Shown: piece after piece, positions 41,002 to 49,864 of the stretch
Layout of the letters: each line of letters opens with the position of its first letter
Numbering within the stretch: position 1 is the stretch's first letter
NCBI GenBank assembly: GCA_937902995.1
Contig: CALEKY010000139.1
Span: 50,127-114,126, forward strand
DNA length: 64,000 nucleotides
Direction of reading: 5' to 3'
Origin: an uncultured Sinobacteraceae bacterium
GTDB lineage: Bacteria > Pseudomonadota > Gammaproteobacteria > Steroidobacterales > Steroidobacteraceae
Position numbers and translations under genes: made by a program
The notes under the pieces: generated by a model
Seen by the model: only the letters and a program-made list of their open reading frames with translations
The model's database searches: none
Told to the model about the DNA's origin: nothing

Positions 41002-41982
41002 ATGCAATACGTCCGTCTCGGCCGCAGCGGCCTGAAAGTTTCGCGCCTTTGCTTAGGTTGCATGAGCTATGGGGAGCCGACCGAACGATGGCCCTGGGCG
41101 CTCGACGAAAAAGCCAGCCGTCCGTTCATCGCGCGCGCTCTCGAGCTCGGCATCAATTTCTTCGACACGGCAAACATGTACTCGGCCGGTAAGAGCGAGG
41201 AAGTGCTCGGCCGTGCGTTGAAGGAGCTCGCCAAGCGCGACGATGTCGTCATTGCAACCAAGGTGTTCTCGCCTATGGGCACGGGTCCGAACGACAAGGG
41301 ACTATCGCGCAAGCACATCATGGCGCAGGTCGATGCGAGCCTGCGGCGGCTCGGCACCGACTACATCGACCTCTACCAGATCCATCGTTTCGATCCGAAA
41401 ACCCCGGTCGAAGAAACCTTGCAGACGCTCGACGACCTGATCCATATCGGCAAAGTGCGGTACATCGGCGCTTCGTCGATGTGGGCGTGGCAGTTCTCGA
41501 AACTGCAATACACCGCCAAGCTCAACGGCTGGACGACCTTCATTTCGATGCAGCCGCATTACAATCTCGTCTATCGCGAAGAAGAACGCGAGATGCTGCC
41601 GTTGTGCGCGGATCTCGGCGTCGGGGTCATTCCCTGGTCGCCGCTCGCACGCGGATTCCTCGCCGGCAATCGCACGCGCACCGGCGGCGAGACAGCCCGC
41701 GCCAATTCGGATGCGTTCGCGAAGGAGCTCTATTACCAAGACGACGACTTCGCCGTCGTGGAGCGCGTGAGCGCAGTCGCCAAATCGCGTGGCGTGCCGA
41801 ACGCCCAGGTTGCGCTCGCGTGGCTGTTGTCGAAGCCGGTCGTCACGGCTCCGATCATCGGCGCAACGAAAATGCAGCACCTCGAGGATGCAGTCGCGGC
41901 ACTCGACTTGAAGCTCACTCCGGACGAGATCAAAGCGCTCGAGGCCGACTACCGGCCGCACGAGGTGAAGGGCCATGCGTGA
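41002..41982 (+). CDS. aldo/keto reductase
   Basis: A 326-residue NADPH-dependent (beta/alpha)8-barrel oxidoreductase. MQYVRLGRSGLKVSRLCLGCMSYG opens it. The catalytic set is visible as Asp and Tyr in FFDTANMYSAGKSEE, Lys in VVIATKVF and His in YQIHRFDP; the cofactor region near the end is ITAPIIGATK-like (VTAPIIGATKMQHLE). The start has GGAG six bases upstream. It resembles the YajO/Tas-like group; the physiological substrate is unknown. Confidence 0.9.
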   Translation: MQYVRLGRSGLKVSRLCLGCMSYGEPTERWPWALDEKASRPFIARALELGINFFDTANMYSAGKSEEVLGRALKELAKRDDVVIATKVFSPMGTGPNDKGLSRKHIMAQVDASLRRLGTDYIDLYQIHRFDPKTPVEETLQTLDDLIHIGKVRYIGASSMWAWQFSKLQYTAKLNGWTTFISMQPHYNLVYREEEREMLPLCADLGVGVIPWSPLARGFLAGNRTRTGGETARANSDAFAKELYYQDDDFAVVERVSAVAKSRGVPNAQVALAWLLSKPVVTAPIIGATKMQHLEDAVAALDLKLTPDEIKALEADYRPHEVKGHA

Positions 41983-42085
41983 GCTCGCAGCGCGTCGCGC
42001 ATAACTTTGCGTTCGAGAGCTTCACCGTCCCGCTTTCATCACGTACAGTGGCCGCCCTTCGGTCAGATCACTGAGGAGCGTTCCA

Positions 42086-43177
42086 GTGCCATTGAACGTC
42101 CGCGCTGCGGTATTGCACGGCCCGAATCAGCCTTTCGTCATCGAGAACGTTCAGCTCGAAGGTCCGCGTGAAGGCGAAGTTCTGATTCAAGTCAAATCGA
42201 CCGGTCTGTGCCATTCGGATCTGCATGTCGCCGAAGGCAAGACGCCCTGGCAATTCCCGGCCATTCTCGGCCACGAGGCGGCTGGCATCGTCGTCGAGTG
42301 CGGCCCCGGCGTGACGAACTTCAAGCCAGGCGATCACGTCATTCCGTTTCTCATTCCACATTGTGGAAAGTGTCAGTACTGCGCCTCGCCCAAAACGAAT
42401 CTGTGCAAAGAAGCGCTCGCGCGTCTGCGTCCGGGTGAGAGCCGCTTCTCGCTGAACGGCAAACCGGTCACGCAGCTCTGGGGACTGGGCACATTTGCCG
42501 AATACACCGTGCTGCCCGTCGACACCATCGCCAAAGTGCGCGAGGACGCCAACCTCGAAACCATCTGCTACATCGGCTGCGGTGCCACGACCGGCATCGG
42601 CGCTGCGCTGTTTGCCGCGAAGATCGAGCCGGGCAGCTCCGTCGTCGTGTTCGGTCTCGGCGGCATCGGTCTCAATGTGGTTCAAGGCGCCAAGCTCGCC
42701 GGCGCACGGCAAATCATCGGCGTCGATACGAATCCGGCAAAGGAAGAAGTCGCGCGCAAGTTCGGCGCGACCGACTTCGTGAATCCGAAGAGCGTCGAGA
42801 AACTCGTCTCGCACCTGATGAAACTGACGAACGGCGGCGCGGACTACAGCTTCGAGTGCATCGGCATTCCGCAAGTGATGCGCACCGCGCTCGAGTGCAC
42901 GAATCCGGCGTGGGGTGTGAGCTATGCCATCGGTGTCGCACCGCACGGCGCCGAAATGAGCGTGGCACCGGGCACCGTGTTCATGGGCCGCAAGTGGTCG
43001 GGCTGCTACATGGGCGGCGCCGAAGTCGGCAAACTTCCCGAGATCGTCGATTGGTACGTCGAGAAAAAGATCGAGCTCGACTCGCTGATCACTCACAAGT
43101 TGCCGCTCGAGAAGATCGACGAGGGCTTCGAGCTCATGAAACGCGGCGAGGCGATCCGGTCAGTGATCGTGCTCTAA
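42086..43177 (+). CDS. zinc-dependent alcohol dehydrogenase (class III-like)
   Basis: The GTG at 42086 has GAGGAG seven bases upstream and gives 363 residues. Catalytic zinc ligands are in GLCHSDLH and ILGHEAAGIV, and structural zinc ligands in CGKCQYCASPKTNLC. The Rossmann segment is VFGLGGIGLNVVQGAKLAGA. The overall form resembles S-(hydroxymethyl)glutathione dehydrogenase relatives, but the substrate is not certain. Its 3' end overlaps the convergent VanZ-like gene by 18 bp. Confidence 0.87.
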   Translation: MPLNVRAAVLHGPNQPFVIENVQLEGPREGEVLIQVKSTGLCHSDLHVAEGKTPWQFPAILGHEAAGIVVECGPGVTNFKPGDHVIPFLIPHCGKCQYCASPKTNLCKEALARLRPGESRFSLNGKPVTQLWGLGTFAEYTVLPVDTIAKVREDANLETICYIGCGATTGIGAALFAAKIEPGSSVVVFGLGGIGLNVVQGAKLAGARQIIGVDTNPAKEEVARKFGATDFVNPKSVEKLVSHLMKLTNGGADYSFECIGIPQVMRTALECTNPAWGVSYAIGVAPHGAEMSVAPGTVFMGRKWSGCYMGGAEVGKLPEIVDWYVEKKIELDSLITHKLPLEKIDEGFELMKRGEAIRSVIVL

Positions 43178-44125
43178 CCAGATCCGCGAGACGTAGAGCT
43201 CCCGCCCTGCGTATCGGTCCGTCGTGAACAAGACCACGCCGGCCACTTGTCGCAGATCGAGCAGGCGCCCTTTGGGCGCTTGCTCGATGTCTGCGAGCGG
43301 GACTCTCAAGATCGTGCGCGAGTTGGGCGGCAGCTCCCAGCCACGATTGAACCGATCTTCGAAGCGCTGATCGTGTCGTCGATCGTGGATTCGCAGCATC
43401 AGCGCAAGCGAAGCGTCGCCCGGATTCACGACATCGATCCGAAGCGCATCGAATCCGCTCCAGTCCGGGACCGGCTCGAGGAGATGAATCCCCGGCCATC
43501 TTCCCGAAGCGAATCGGACATAGAGGGCCTGTTCGTGTTGCTCCCGTGCAAACAGCCCAGGCATGGGACGCTGTTCGAGATGCGCATTGCTCCCGATCAA
43601 GAAGCCGTTGCGTTCGACGCTGTCCGCCGCCATCAGCACCGGAAACTCGCGGGCCCGACGAGCGTAATCCGCGGCCGTCACAAAGAGCGGGATCGCATGC
43701 CACACGAACGCCGCTGCACCGAGCGCGCAAGCCACTCTTCCACGCGCTCGAGGAATCCGAGCGTCGAATGCCGCAAACACACCCGCTGCGGCCATGGCGC
43801 CGAGCGCATCGCTACGGACATCCACCCATGAGGCATCGCCGCCAGTGAACGCTTGCGCAATTTCGGTCGCAAGGCCGAAGGCGCTCGTTGCAGCGATGGC
43901 GAGCACGTACTGCCATCCGACACGCGATTCGTTCTGGCGAGGCCATTGACGAAGCATTGACAGGATCGCGACGCAGACGATCCCGAACACGGGCGCGTGG
44001 ACGAAATCGTGCACGGCGCTCATGGCCCGGGAACGTCCTGGGCCTGGCGCAAACACAACGACAGCGAGCAGAATGGCGATGAGCCACGCGTAGAGTTGCA
44101 ATGAGCGATAGCGAGTCCCGCCCAT
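43160..44125 (-). CDS. VanZ-like membrane protein with a C-terminal ligand-binding-like domain
   Basis: The ATG at 44125 (MGGTRYRSLQLYAWLIAI) gives 321 residues. The N-terminal half has about four helices with SAVHDFVHAPVFGIVCV and FGLATEIAQAFTGGDASWVDVRSDALGA (quoted by its core EIAQAFTGGDASW), the VanZ/phosphotransmembrane pattern. The C-terminal 150 residues form a beta-rich domain (FASGRWPGIHLLEPVPDW, LRIDVVNPGDASLALMLRI) resembling a carbohydrate-binding jelly roll. Function is unknown. Both ends overlap neighbours: 25 bp with the divergent Nudix gene and 18 bp with the dehydrogenase. Confidence 0.78.
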   Translation of the reverse strand: MGGTRYRSLQLYAWLIAILLAVVVFAPGPGRSRAMSAVHDFVHAPVFGIVCVAILSMLRQWPRQNESRVGWQYVLAIAATSAFGLATEIAQAFTGGDASWVDVRSDALGAMAAAGVFAAFDARIPRARGRVACALGAAAFVWHAIPLFVTAADYARRAREFPVLMAADSVERNGFLIGSNAHLEQRPMPGLFAREQHEQALYVRFASGRWPGIHLLEPVPDWSGFDALRIDVVNPGDASLALMLRIHDRRHDQRFEDRFNRGWELPPNSRTILRVPLADIEQAPKGRLLDLRQVAGVVLFTTDRYAGRELYVSRIWLEHDH

Positions 44126-45009
44126 CACGTACCGAATCCAAGCCGCGACTTGCCGCGACGGCAATCGTGCTGCGCGAGCATGAGAACGAAGTGCAGGTGT
44201 TGATGACGCGCCGTCATGCAGCGCTCGCATTCATGGGCGGCATGTGGGTGTTTCCCGGCGGAACATTGACCGAGGCGGATCGCAGCAATGCAGCTCGCGA
44301 ATTGTTGCCGTCCAGCGGCTCATTCGTTCTACGCGACATCGAAGGCAACGCTCTTCCGCAAGATCTGTCCATCGCGTTGGCCGTGGCCGCCATCCGAGAG
44401 ACCTACGAAGAAGCGGGCATCTTATTCGCGCGGCGTAAAGATGGACAATGGCCGAGCAGCGAACAACTGCGGCGGTTGCAAGCCGACCGCGCCCGGCTCA
44501 CCACCGATCCTGCACTCTTCATCGATGCTCTGGCGCAGGAAGAGCTCATCCTTGGGGTCGACCGACTCATTTACTGGGCGCATTGGATCACGCCTTCGGG
44601 CCTTCCGCGGCGCTTCGATACTCGATTCTTCGTTGCCCGTGCGCCCGAGCAGCACGATCTCATCGCGGACGCGCACGAGACCGCAGAATGCCTTTGGGCA
44701 TCGCCCAAAAAACTGATCGAGCGTGCCGCTCGCGGCGAGATGAAGATTCCTCAACCGACCCTCTACACGCTCGAAGATTTGCGCTCGAGCATCGAGCGGC
44801 ATCGCACGCTCGATGCCCTGATGAGCACGGAATCGGGCCGCGAAGTGGCCGCCATCATGCCGAAAATGTTCGATGCGGACGGCCAGACGATCATCGTGAT
44901 GCCCTGGGATCCGAGCTATCCATCGCTCCCAGGCGAAGGCGTCCGCACGGATCAATCCTTCGAGCCGGCGCTGTTGGCATTGCCGGGAAGAATCGAACGC
45001 GATCATTAG
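44101..45009 (+). CDS. Nudix hydrolase, NUDT19-like with a split Nudix box
   Basis: A 302-residue protein. GGMWVFPGGTLTEADRS begins the Nudix motif and VAAIRETYEEAGILFARR completes it, with about 40 residues inserted between the Gly and REtyEE parts. Such a split box is characteristic of NUDT19-type CoA diphosphatases, making CoA or acyl-CoA a likely substrate, but this is inference. The start overlaps the divergent VanZ-like gene. No strong ribosome site was seen, so a later start is possible. Confidence 0.82.
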   Translation: MSDSESRPSRTESKPRLAATAIVLREHENEVQVLMTRRHAALAFMGGMWVFPGGTLTEADRSNAARELLPSSGSFVLRDIEGNALPQDLSIALAVAAIRETYEEAGILFARRKDGQWPSSEQLRRLQADRARLTTDPALFIDALAQEELILGVDRLIYWAHWITPSGLPRRFDTRFFVARAPEQHDLIADAHETAECLWASPKKLIERAARGEMKIPQPTLYTLEDLRSSIERHRTLDALMSTESGREVAAIMPKMFDADGQTIIVMPWDPSYPSLPGEGVRTDQSFEPALLALPGRIERDH

Positions 45010-45031
45010 ATCGCCCGCTTACGCGGGCGAT
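45010..45031 (+). terminator. hairpin after the Nudix gene
   Basis: ATCGCCCGC pairs with GCGGGCGAT, a perfect 9-bp stem with a TTAC loop, starting right after the stop codon. No T-run follows. Confidence 0.5.
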
Positions 45032-45131
45032 GGCTACAGGCAACAGCAAGAGCGCCGGGCGCTAGGCTTGGGACTCGGGGCGTGAGGCTCGAGACCGTCT
45101 TCCTTCAGCCTTCAGTCTTCGGTCTTCGACC
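45032..45131. repeat. heptad arrays (GGCTACA and TTCAGCC classes) between convergent genes
   Basis: Two units of the GGCTACA type (45032-45045) and five of the GGCTTGG/GAGGCTC type (45063-45097) read on the Nudix strand. Four of the TTCAGCC type (45104-45131) read as GGCTGAA/GACTGAA on the quinone oxidoreductase strand. Each gene therefore has the G-leading unit after its stop. Confidence 0.82.
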
Positions 45132-45152
45132 TGCAAACGCTGCGCGTTTGCC

Positions 45153-46151
45153 TCAGCGCCACTCCAACAAAATCTTTCCGATATGCGCACTGCTCTCCAT
45201 GCGCGCATGTGCCTGCGCGACATCCTTCATCGCGTACACGGAATCGATCACGGGCTTGATCTGCCCTGATTCGAGCAGCGGCCACACATTGTCGAGCAGC
45301 TTCTGCTTGATGTTCTGTTTGAATTCGACTTCGCGGGGGCGAAGCGTGGAGCCGGTGATCGTCAGCCGACGCTGCATCACGCGCAGGACGTCGACTTCAC
45401 CCTTCGTGCCGCCTTGCGTTGCGATGATCACGAGCCGGCCTTCCACCGCGAGTGCTTGAAGATTGCGAGCGAGGTATTTGCCGCCGACCATGTCGAGGAT
45501 CACATTGACGCCGCGCTTTTCGGTCGCTTTGGCGACTTCGTCGACGAAATCCTGCGTGTTGTAATTGATCGCGAGCTTCGCACCGAGCGATTCGCAGGCA
45601 CGGCATTTTTCATCGGATCCTGCCGTCGCGAACACCGTGTGACCGCGCGCGGCACAGAGCTGAATTGCCGTCACGCCGATCCCGCTCGTTCCGCCATGCA
45701 CGAGCAAGCTTTCGCCCGGTTGCAGCCGGCCGAACTCGAACACGTTGCTCCATACGGTGAAGAATGTCTCCGGCAATGCGGCTGCATGCACGATCGATAT
45801 GCCGCGGGGAATCGGCAGCACTTGTCCTTCGTGGACCGCGCAGTATTCGGAGTACCCTCCGCCTTGCAGCAGTGCGCACACCGCATCGCCGACTTTGAAC
45901 TCGCGCACTTCGGAGCCCACCGCCTCCACGGTGCCCGAGACCTCGAGTCCCGGATTCGTCGGCGCGCCCGGAGGCGACGGATAGCCGCCGCGGCGTTGCA
46001 GGATATCGGCGCGATTCACACCGGCCGCAGCGACCTTGATCAGCACCTCTTGCGGCCCGGGCGAAGGTTTCGGCTGCTCGGCGAAGACGAGCTGTTCCGG
46101 TCCGCCAGGCTGTGCGACATCGACGATCTGCATCGTGCTTGTTTCGGCCAT
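45153..46151 (-). CDS. NAD(P)H quinone oxidoreductase (PIG3-like)
   Basis: A 332-residue zinc-free medium-chain oxidoreductase. AAAGVNRADILQRRGGYPSPPG, NPGLEVSGTVEAVG, LPETFFTVWSNVF and VHGGTSGIGVTAIQLC match the PIG3-type quinone oxidoreductase family, with the NADPH fold after GGTSGIG. It starts 24 bp downstream of lpdA on the same strand, so it is probably the last gene of the pyruvate dehydrogenase transcript. Its link to that complex is only positional. Confidence 0.88.
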   Translation of the reverse strand: MAETSTMQIVDVAQPGGPEQLVFAEQPKPSPGPQEVLIKVAAAGVNRADILQRRGGYPSPPGAPTNPGLEVSGTVEAVGSEVREFKVGDAVCALLQGGGYSEYCAVHEGQVLPIPRGISIVHAAALPETFFTVWSNVFEFGRLQPGESLLVHGGTSGIGVTAIQLCAARGHTVFATAGSDEKCRACESLGAKLAINYNTQDFVDEVAKATEKRGVNVILDMVGGKYLARNLQALAVEGRLVIIATQGGTKGEVDVLRVMQRRLTITGSTLRPREVEFKQNIKQKLLDNVWPLLESGQIKPVIDSVYAMKDVAQAHARMESSAHIGKILLEWR

Positions 46152-46175
46152 ACGCTGCTCTCCGCAAACGCGGCT

Positions 46176-47972
46176 TCAGCGGGCCGCGCGCTTCGGGATA
46201 TAGAGATCGGTAAGCGTACCCTCGAACGCTTCGGCAGCGAAGGCAATCGTTTCCGACAATGTGGGGTGCGGATGGATGGTGAGCCCGATGTCGGCCGCAT
46301 CGCAGCCCATTTCGATCGCGAGCGCCACTTCGGCGATCAGATCGCCCGCGTTCGGCCCGACGATGCCGCCGCCCACGACGCGATGCGTCGTTTTGTCGAA
46401 TAGAAGCTTCGTGAAGCCGTCATCGCGCCCGAGCGAGAGCGAGCGCCCGCTCGCCGACCACGGGAAAACGGCCTTTTCGTACTCGATGCCCTTGGCCTTG
46501 GCGTCGGTTTCGGTGAGACCGACCCAGGCCACTTCCGGATCCGTGTAAGCGACGGACGGAATGACCCGCGCATCGAAAGCACGCTTCTCGCCGTGTGCAA
46601 CTTCCGCTGCAAGCTTGCCCTCGTGCGATGCCTTGTGCGCCAGCATCGGGGGGCCCGCGATGTCGCCGATGGCGAAAATATGCGGCACGTTGGTGCGCAT
46701 CTGTCGATCGACAGGAATGAAACCGCGTTCGTTGACGACGACGCCTGCAGCTTCGGCATTGATCCGCTTACCGTTCGGCGTACGCCCAACCGCTAACAAA
46801 ACTCTGTCGAAGACCTCCGGCTTCGGCGCCTCGCCGGACTGGTTCACGAGCTCGAATGTCGCACGCAAGCCCGTCTTGAGCGGCTCCAGCTTCGTGACTT
46901 TCGTGCCGACGAGAATTTTCTCGTAGCGCTTCGAGATCCGCTTCTCCAGCGGACGCACGAGATCGCGATCGCAACCTGGAATCAGCCCATCGGTCAGCTC
47001 GACGACCGTGACCTTCACGCCGAGCGCATCGTAGACGGTCGCCATTTCGAGTCCGATGATGCCGCCGCCGATAACGAGCAATCGTTTCGGCAAATCGAGC
47101 TCGAGCGCGCCGGTCGAATCGATGATGCGCGGATCGTCGGGCAAGCCCGGCAGCCGAACCGATTCCGAACCGGCGGCGATGATGCACTGAGCGAACGAAA
47201 CGCGGCGCGGCTCGCTACCCTCGTTCGAAACCTCGATCTCGTGCGGCGAAACGAACTTGCCCGTGCCGCGAATGACCTCGACCTTGCGTTGCTTGGCGAG
47301 CGTGCTGAGCCCACCCGTTAGCCGGCCTACGACTTTGTTCTTCCATTCGCGCAACTTCGCGGCATCGATCTTCGGCTTGCCGAATGCAATACCTGCGTCG
47401 GCCATCTCTTTGGCTTCTTCGATGACTCTTGCGGCATGCAGCAGCGCTTTCGAAGGGATGCAGCCCACGTTGAGGCACACACCGCCGAGCTGCGGCCAGC
47501 GTTCGATCAGACCGACTTTCATGCCGAGATCGGCTGCGCGGAATGCGGCGGTGTAACCGCCCGGACCGGCACCGAGCACGACAACATCAAAGTCGTATGT
47601 CCCGCGTGCAGCAGGTTGAGCGGCGGGAGCTTCCGCGGCCGGCGGCGGGCTCGGAGGCGGCGCTGCTCGAGATGCGGACTGGGGCGCCTCGGACCGCTCC
47701 GATTCCTTCTCTTCGCTAGCTGCCGTTGCGGTGCTGCTCGAGCCTGCTTCGAGCTCGAGAATGAGGCTTCCCTTCGAAACGCGATCGCCTTTCTTGACGG
47801 CAACTTCCTTCACTTTGCCCGCTGCGGTCGCGGGCACGTCCATCGTCGCCTTCTCCGTCTCCAGCGTGATGAGCGGCGTATCGATCTCGATCTGATCGCC
47901 CGGCTTCACCAAGACATCGATCACTTCGACGTCCTTGAAGTCGCCGAGATCGGGAACGGTGATCTTGCTCAT
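46176..47972 (-). CDS. lpdA: dihydrolipoyl dehydrogenase (E3) with N-terminal lipoyl domain
   Basis: The E3 flavoenzyme reoxidises dihydrolipoamide of pyruvate dehydrogenase. The 598-residue protein starts with a lipoyl domain (MSKITVPDLGDFKDVEVID, lipoylated Lys in LETEKATMDV). A Pro/Ala/Ser linker follows, then the E3 body: FDVVVLGAGPGGYTAAFRA, the redox disulfide GGVCLNVGCIPSKALLH, the NAD fold LLVIGGGIIGLEMATVY, and the C-terminal His in TIHPHPTLSETI. GGAGG precedes the ATG. The fused lipoyl domain is a known variant in several Proteobacteria. Confidence 0.97.
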   Translation of the reverse strand: MSKITVPDLGDFKDVEVIDVLVKPGDQIEIDTPLITLETEKATMDVPATAAGKVKEVAVKKGDRVSKGSLILELEAGSSSTATAASEEKESERSEAPQSASRAAPPPSPPPAAEAPAAQPAARGTYDFDVVVLGAGPGGYTAAFRAADLGMKVGLIERWPQLGGVCLNVGCIPSKALLHAARVIEEAKEMADAGIAFGKPKIDAAKLREWKNKVVGRLTGGLSTLAKQRKVEVIRGTGKFVSPHEIEVSNEGSEPRRVSFAQCIIAAGSESVRLPGLPDDPRIIDSTGALELDLPKRLLVIGGGIIGLEMATVYDALGVKVTVVELTDGLIPGCDRDLVRPLEKRISKRYEKILVGTKVTKLEPLKTGLRATFELVNQSGEAPKPEVFDRVLLAVGRTPNGKRINAEAAGVVVNERGFIPVDRQMRTNVPHIFAIGDIAGPPMLAHKASHEGKLAAEVAHGEKRAFDARVIPSVAYTDPEVAWVGLTETDAKAKGIEYEKAVFPWSASGRSLSLGRDDGFTKLLFDKTTHRVVGGGIVGPNAGDLIAEVALAIEMGCDAADIGLTIHPHPTLSETIAFAAEAFEGTLTDLYIPKRAAR

Positions 47973-48009
47973 CTTGCCTCCGGCACGATCTCAGGCACGC
48001 ATTGCGCGC

Positions 48010-49665
48010 TCATGGAACGGCCTCCAGCAAGCCGGCCACATCCGCAAGCTTCTGCGCCAGGAACGTCGTGAAGCGAACGCCGGCAGCGCCATCGATCACT
48101 CGATGATCGTAGGCGAAGGTGAACGGCAGAATGAGTCGCGGCACGAACTGACCGTTCTTGTAGACAGGCTTCATGTAGGACCTCGACACGCCGAGGATCG
48201 CAACTTCGGGCGCATTGATGATCGGCGTGAACGCAGTGCCGCCGATGCCGCCGAGGCTAGAAACGGTAAAGCTCGCACCTTGCATTTCCGCTGCAGTGAG
48301 CTTGCCGTCGCGCGCCTTCGCCGACAGCGTGCCTAGATCGCGCGCCAACTCGTAGATGTCCTTGCGGTCGGCATCGCGAATGACCGGAACGACCAAGCCG
48401 TTCGGCGTGTCGGCCGCAAATCCCAAATGAATGTACTTCTTCAGAATCAGATTCTGGCCGGCCGGATCGAGCGAGCTGTTGACGAACGGAAATTCCTGCA
48501 GCGCCTTGACGCACGCACGCAGAATGAAGGCGAGCGGCGTGAGCTTGATCCCTCTTTTCGCGGCCTCTTCCTTCAACCGGTTGCGCGTCTCTTCGAGCTC
48601 CGTGATGTCCGCCTCGTCCATCTGCCAGACGTGCGGAATGTTGAGCCAGCTTGCGTGCAGGCGCGGACCGGAAATGCGTTGAATGCGTCCGAGCGGCTTG
48701 ACTTCGATCTCGCCGAACTTCGCGAAATCGACTTCGGGAACTTTTGGCAGCGCCGCTGCACCGCCCGCACCGGCAGCGCCTTGCGTCAGCGTCTGCTTCA
48801 CCCAAGCTTTCACGTCCTCAGGCGTGATGCGTCCCTTGATTCCGGTGCCTTTGACGCGGCTCAGATCGACACCCAGCTCGCGTGCAAGCTTGCGCACCGA
48901 CGGACTCGCATGTGCACGAGAGAAGCCCGCTTCGTCGATGGCGTGAACGGTCGCAGGCGATGCAGGTCGTGCCAGCTCCGGTCGCGGCGCTTCGGGTGCC
49001 GACGGCACAGACGCAGCAGTAGGTTGCGCTTGCGCCTTGCGTTCCGGCTCGGGCGATGCCGGCGTCGTCGGCACAGCACTCGCGCCCTCGACTTCCAGAA
49101 TCAAGCTTCCTTTCGAAACCCGATCGCCTTTCTTGACCGCGACCGATTTCACGCGTCCGGCCGCCGTGGCAGGCACGTCCATCGTGGCCTTTTCCGTCTC
49201 GAGCGTGATCAGCGGCGTGTCGACCTCGATCGTATCGCCGGGCTTGACCATGACTTCGACGACTTCGACGTCCTTGAAATCGCCGATATCCGGCACGGTG
49301 ATCTGCACCTGCTGCGGTGCTGCCGAAGCAGAAGCTGCAGGAGCGCTCTCGCGAACTTCCGCCTTCGCCGGCGGGGGCGTTGCGCTTGCGGGCGATTGCG
49401 GCGCAGGCGCCTCTGCTGCAGCGGACTGTACGCCGCCTTCTTCGACTTCGAGGATCACGCTGCCCTTCGAAACGCGGTCGCCCTTCTTGACGACGACTTC
49501 TTTCACGACACCCGCGGCGGTTGCGGGCACGTCCATCGTCGCCTTCTCTGTTTCGAGCGTAATGAGCGGCGTATCGACGTCGATCTTGTCGCCCGGCTTG
49601 ACCATGACGTCGATCACTTCGACGTCATGAAAATCTCCGAGATCGGGAACGGTAATCTTGCTCAT
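48010..49665 (-). CDS. aceF: pyruvate dehydrogenase E2, dihydrolipoamide acetyltransferase
   Basis: A 551-residue E2 core with two tandem lipoyl domains (each with LETEKATMDVPATAAG), Ala/Pro linkers and a peripheral-subunit-binding domain (SPSVRKLARELGVDLSRVKG). The catalytic acetyltransferase domain ends in FTFAYDHRVIDGAAGVRF, where the His-x3-Asp active site is intact. It follows aceE and precedes lpdA by 37 bp. The lipoyl domains are nearly identical to each other and to that of LpdA. GGAGG lies before the ATG. Confidence 0.97.
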   Translation of the reverse strand: MSKITVPDLGDFHDVEVIDVMVKPGDKIDVDTPLITLETEKATMDVPATAAGVVKEVVVKKGDRVSKGSVILEVEEGGVQSAAAEAPAPQSPASATPPPAKAEVRESAPAASASAAPQQVQITVPDIGDFKDVEVVEVMVKPGDTIEVDTPLITLETEKATMDVPATAAGRVKSVAVKKGDRVSKGSLILEVEGASAVPTTPASPEPERKAQAQPTAASVPSAPEAPRPELARPASPATVHAIDEAGFSRAHASPSVRKLARELGVDLSRVKGTGIKGRITPEDVKAWVKQTLTQGAAGAGGAAALPKVPEVDFAKFGEIEVKPLGRIQRISGPRLHASWLNIPHVWQMDEADITELEETRNRLKEEAAKRGIKLTPLAFILRACVKALQEFPFVNSSLDPAGQNLILKKYIHLGFAADTPNGLVVPVIRDADRKDIYELARDLGTLSAKARDGKLTAAEMQGASFTVSSLGGIGGTAFTPIINAPEVAILGVSRSYMKPVYKNGQFVPRLILPFTFAYDHRVIDGAAGVRFTTFLAQKLADVAGLLEAVP

Positions 49666-49686
49666 GCTGCCTCCGGCAGCATCGCA

Positions 49687-49845
49687 GGCTGCAGACTGTA
49701 GGCTCCAGGCGCTAGGCCACGAAAGGCGCTCATCTCGATCAATTCGATCGTTGAATCGACTCTACGGTTGCGGATCCTCAACCGGCGACGAACGTCGGCG
49801 CTTGTCTTCATCTCGCCCACAGCCTTCAGCCAACAGCCTACGGTC
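49687..49845 (-). repeat. two-armed heptad element (GGCTGTA class) between aceE and aceF
   Basis: 49687-49714 has four units of GGCTGCA/GACTGTA on the plus strand, which read TACAGTC/TGCAGCC on the gene strand before aceF. 49818-49845 has four CACAGCC/TTCAGCC units, reading GGCTGAA on the gene strand after aceE. About 100 bp lie between the arms. Confidence 0.84.
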
Positions 49846-49864
49846 TTGCGCGCATCGCGCTCGT

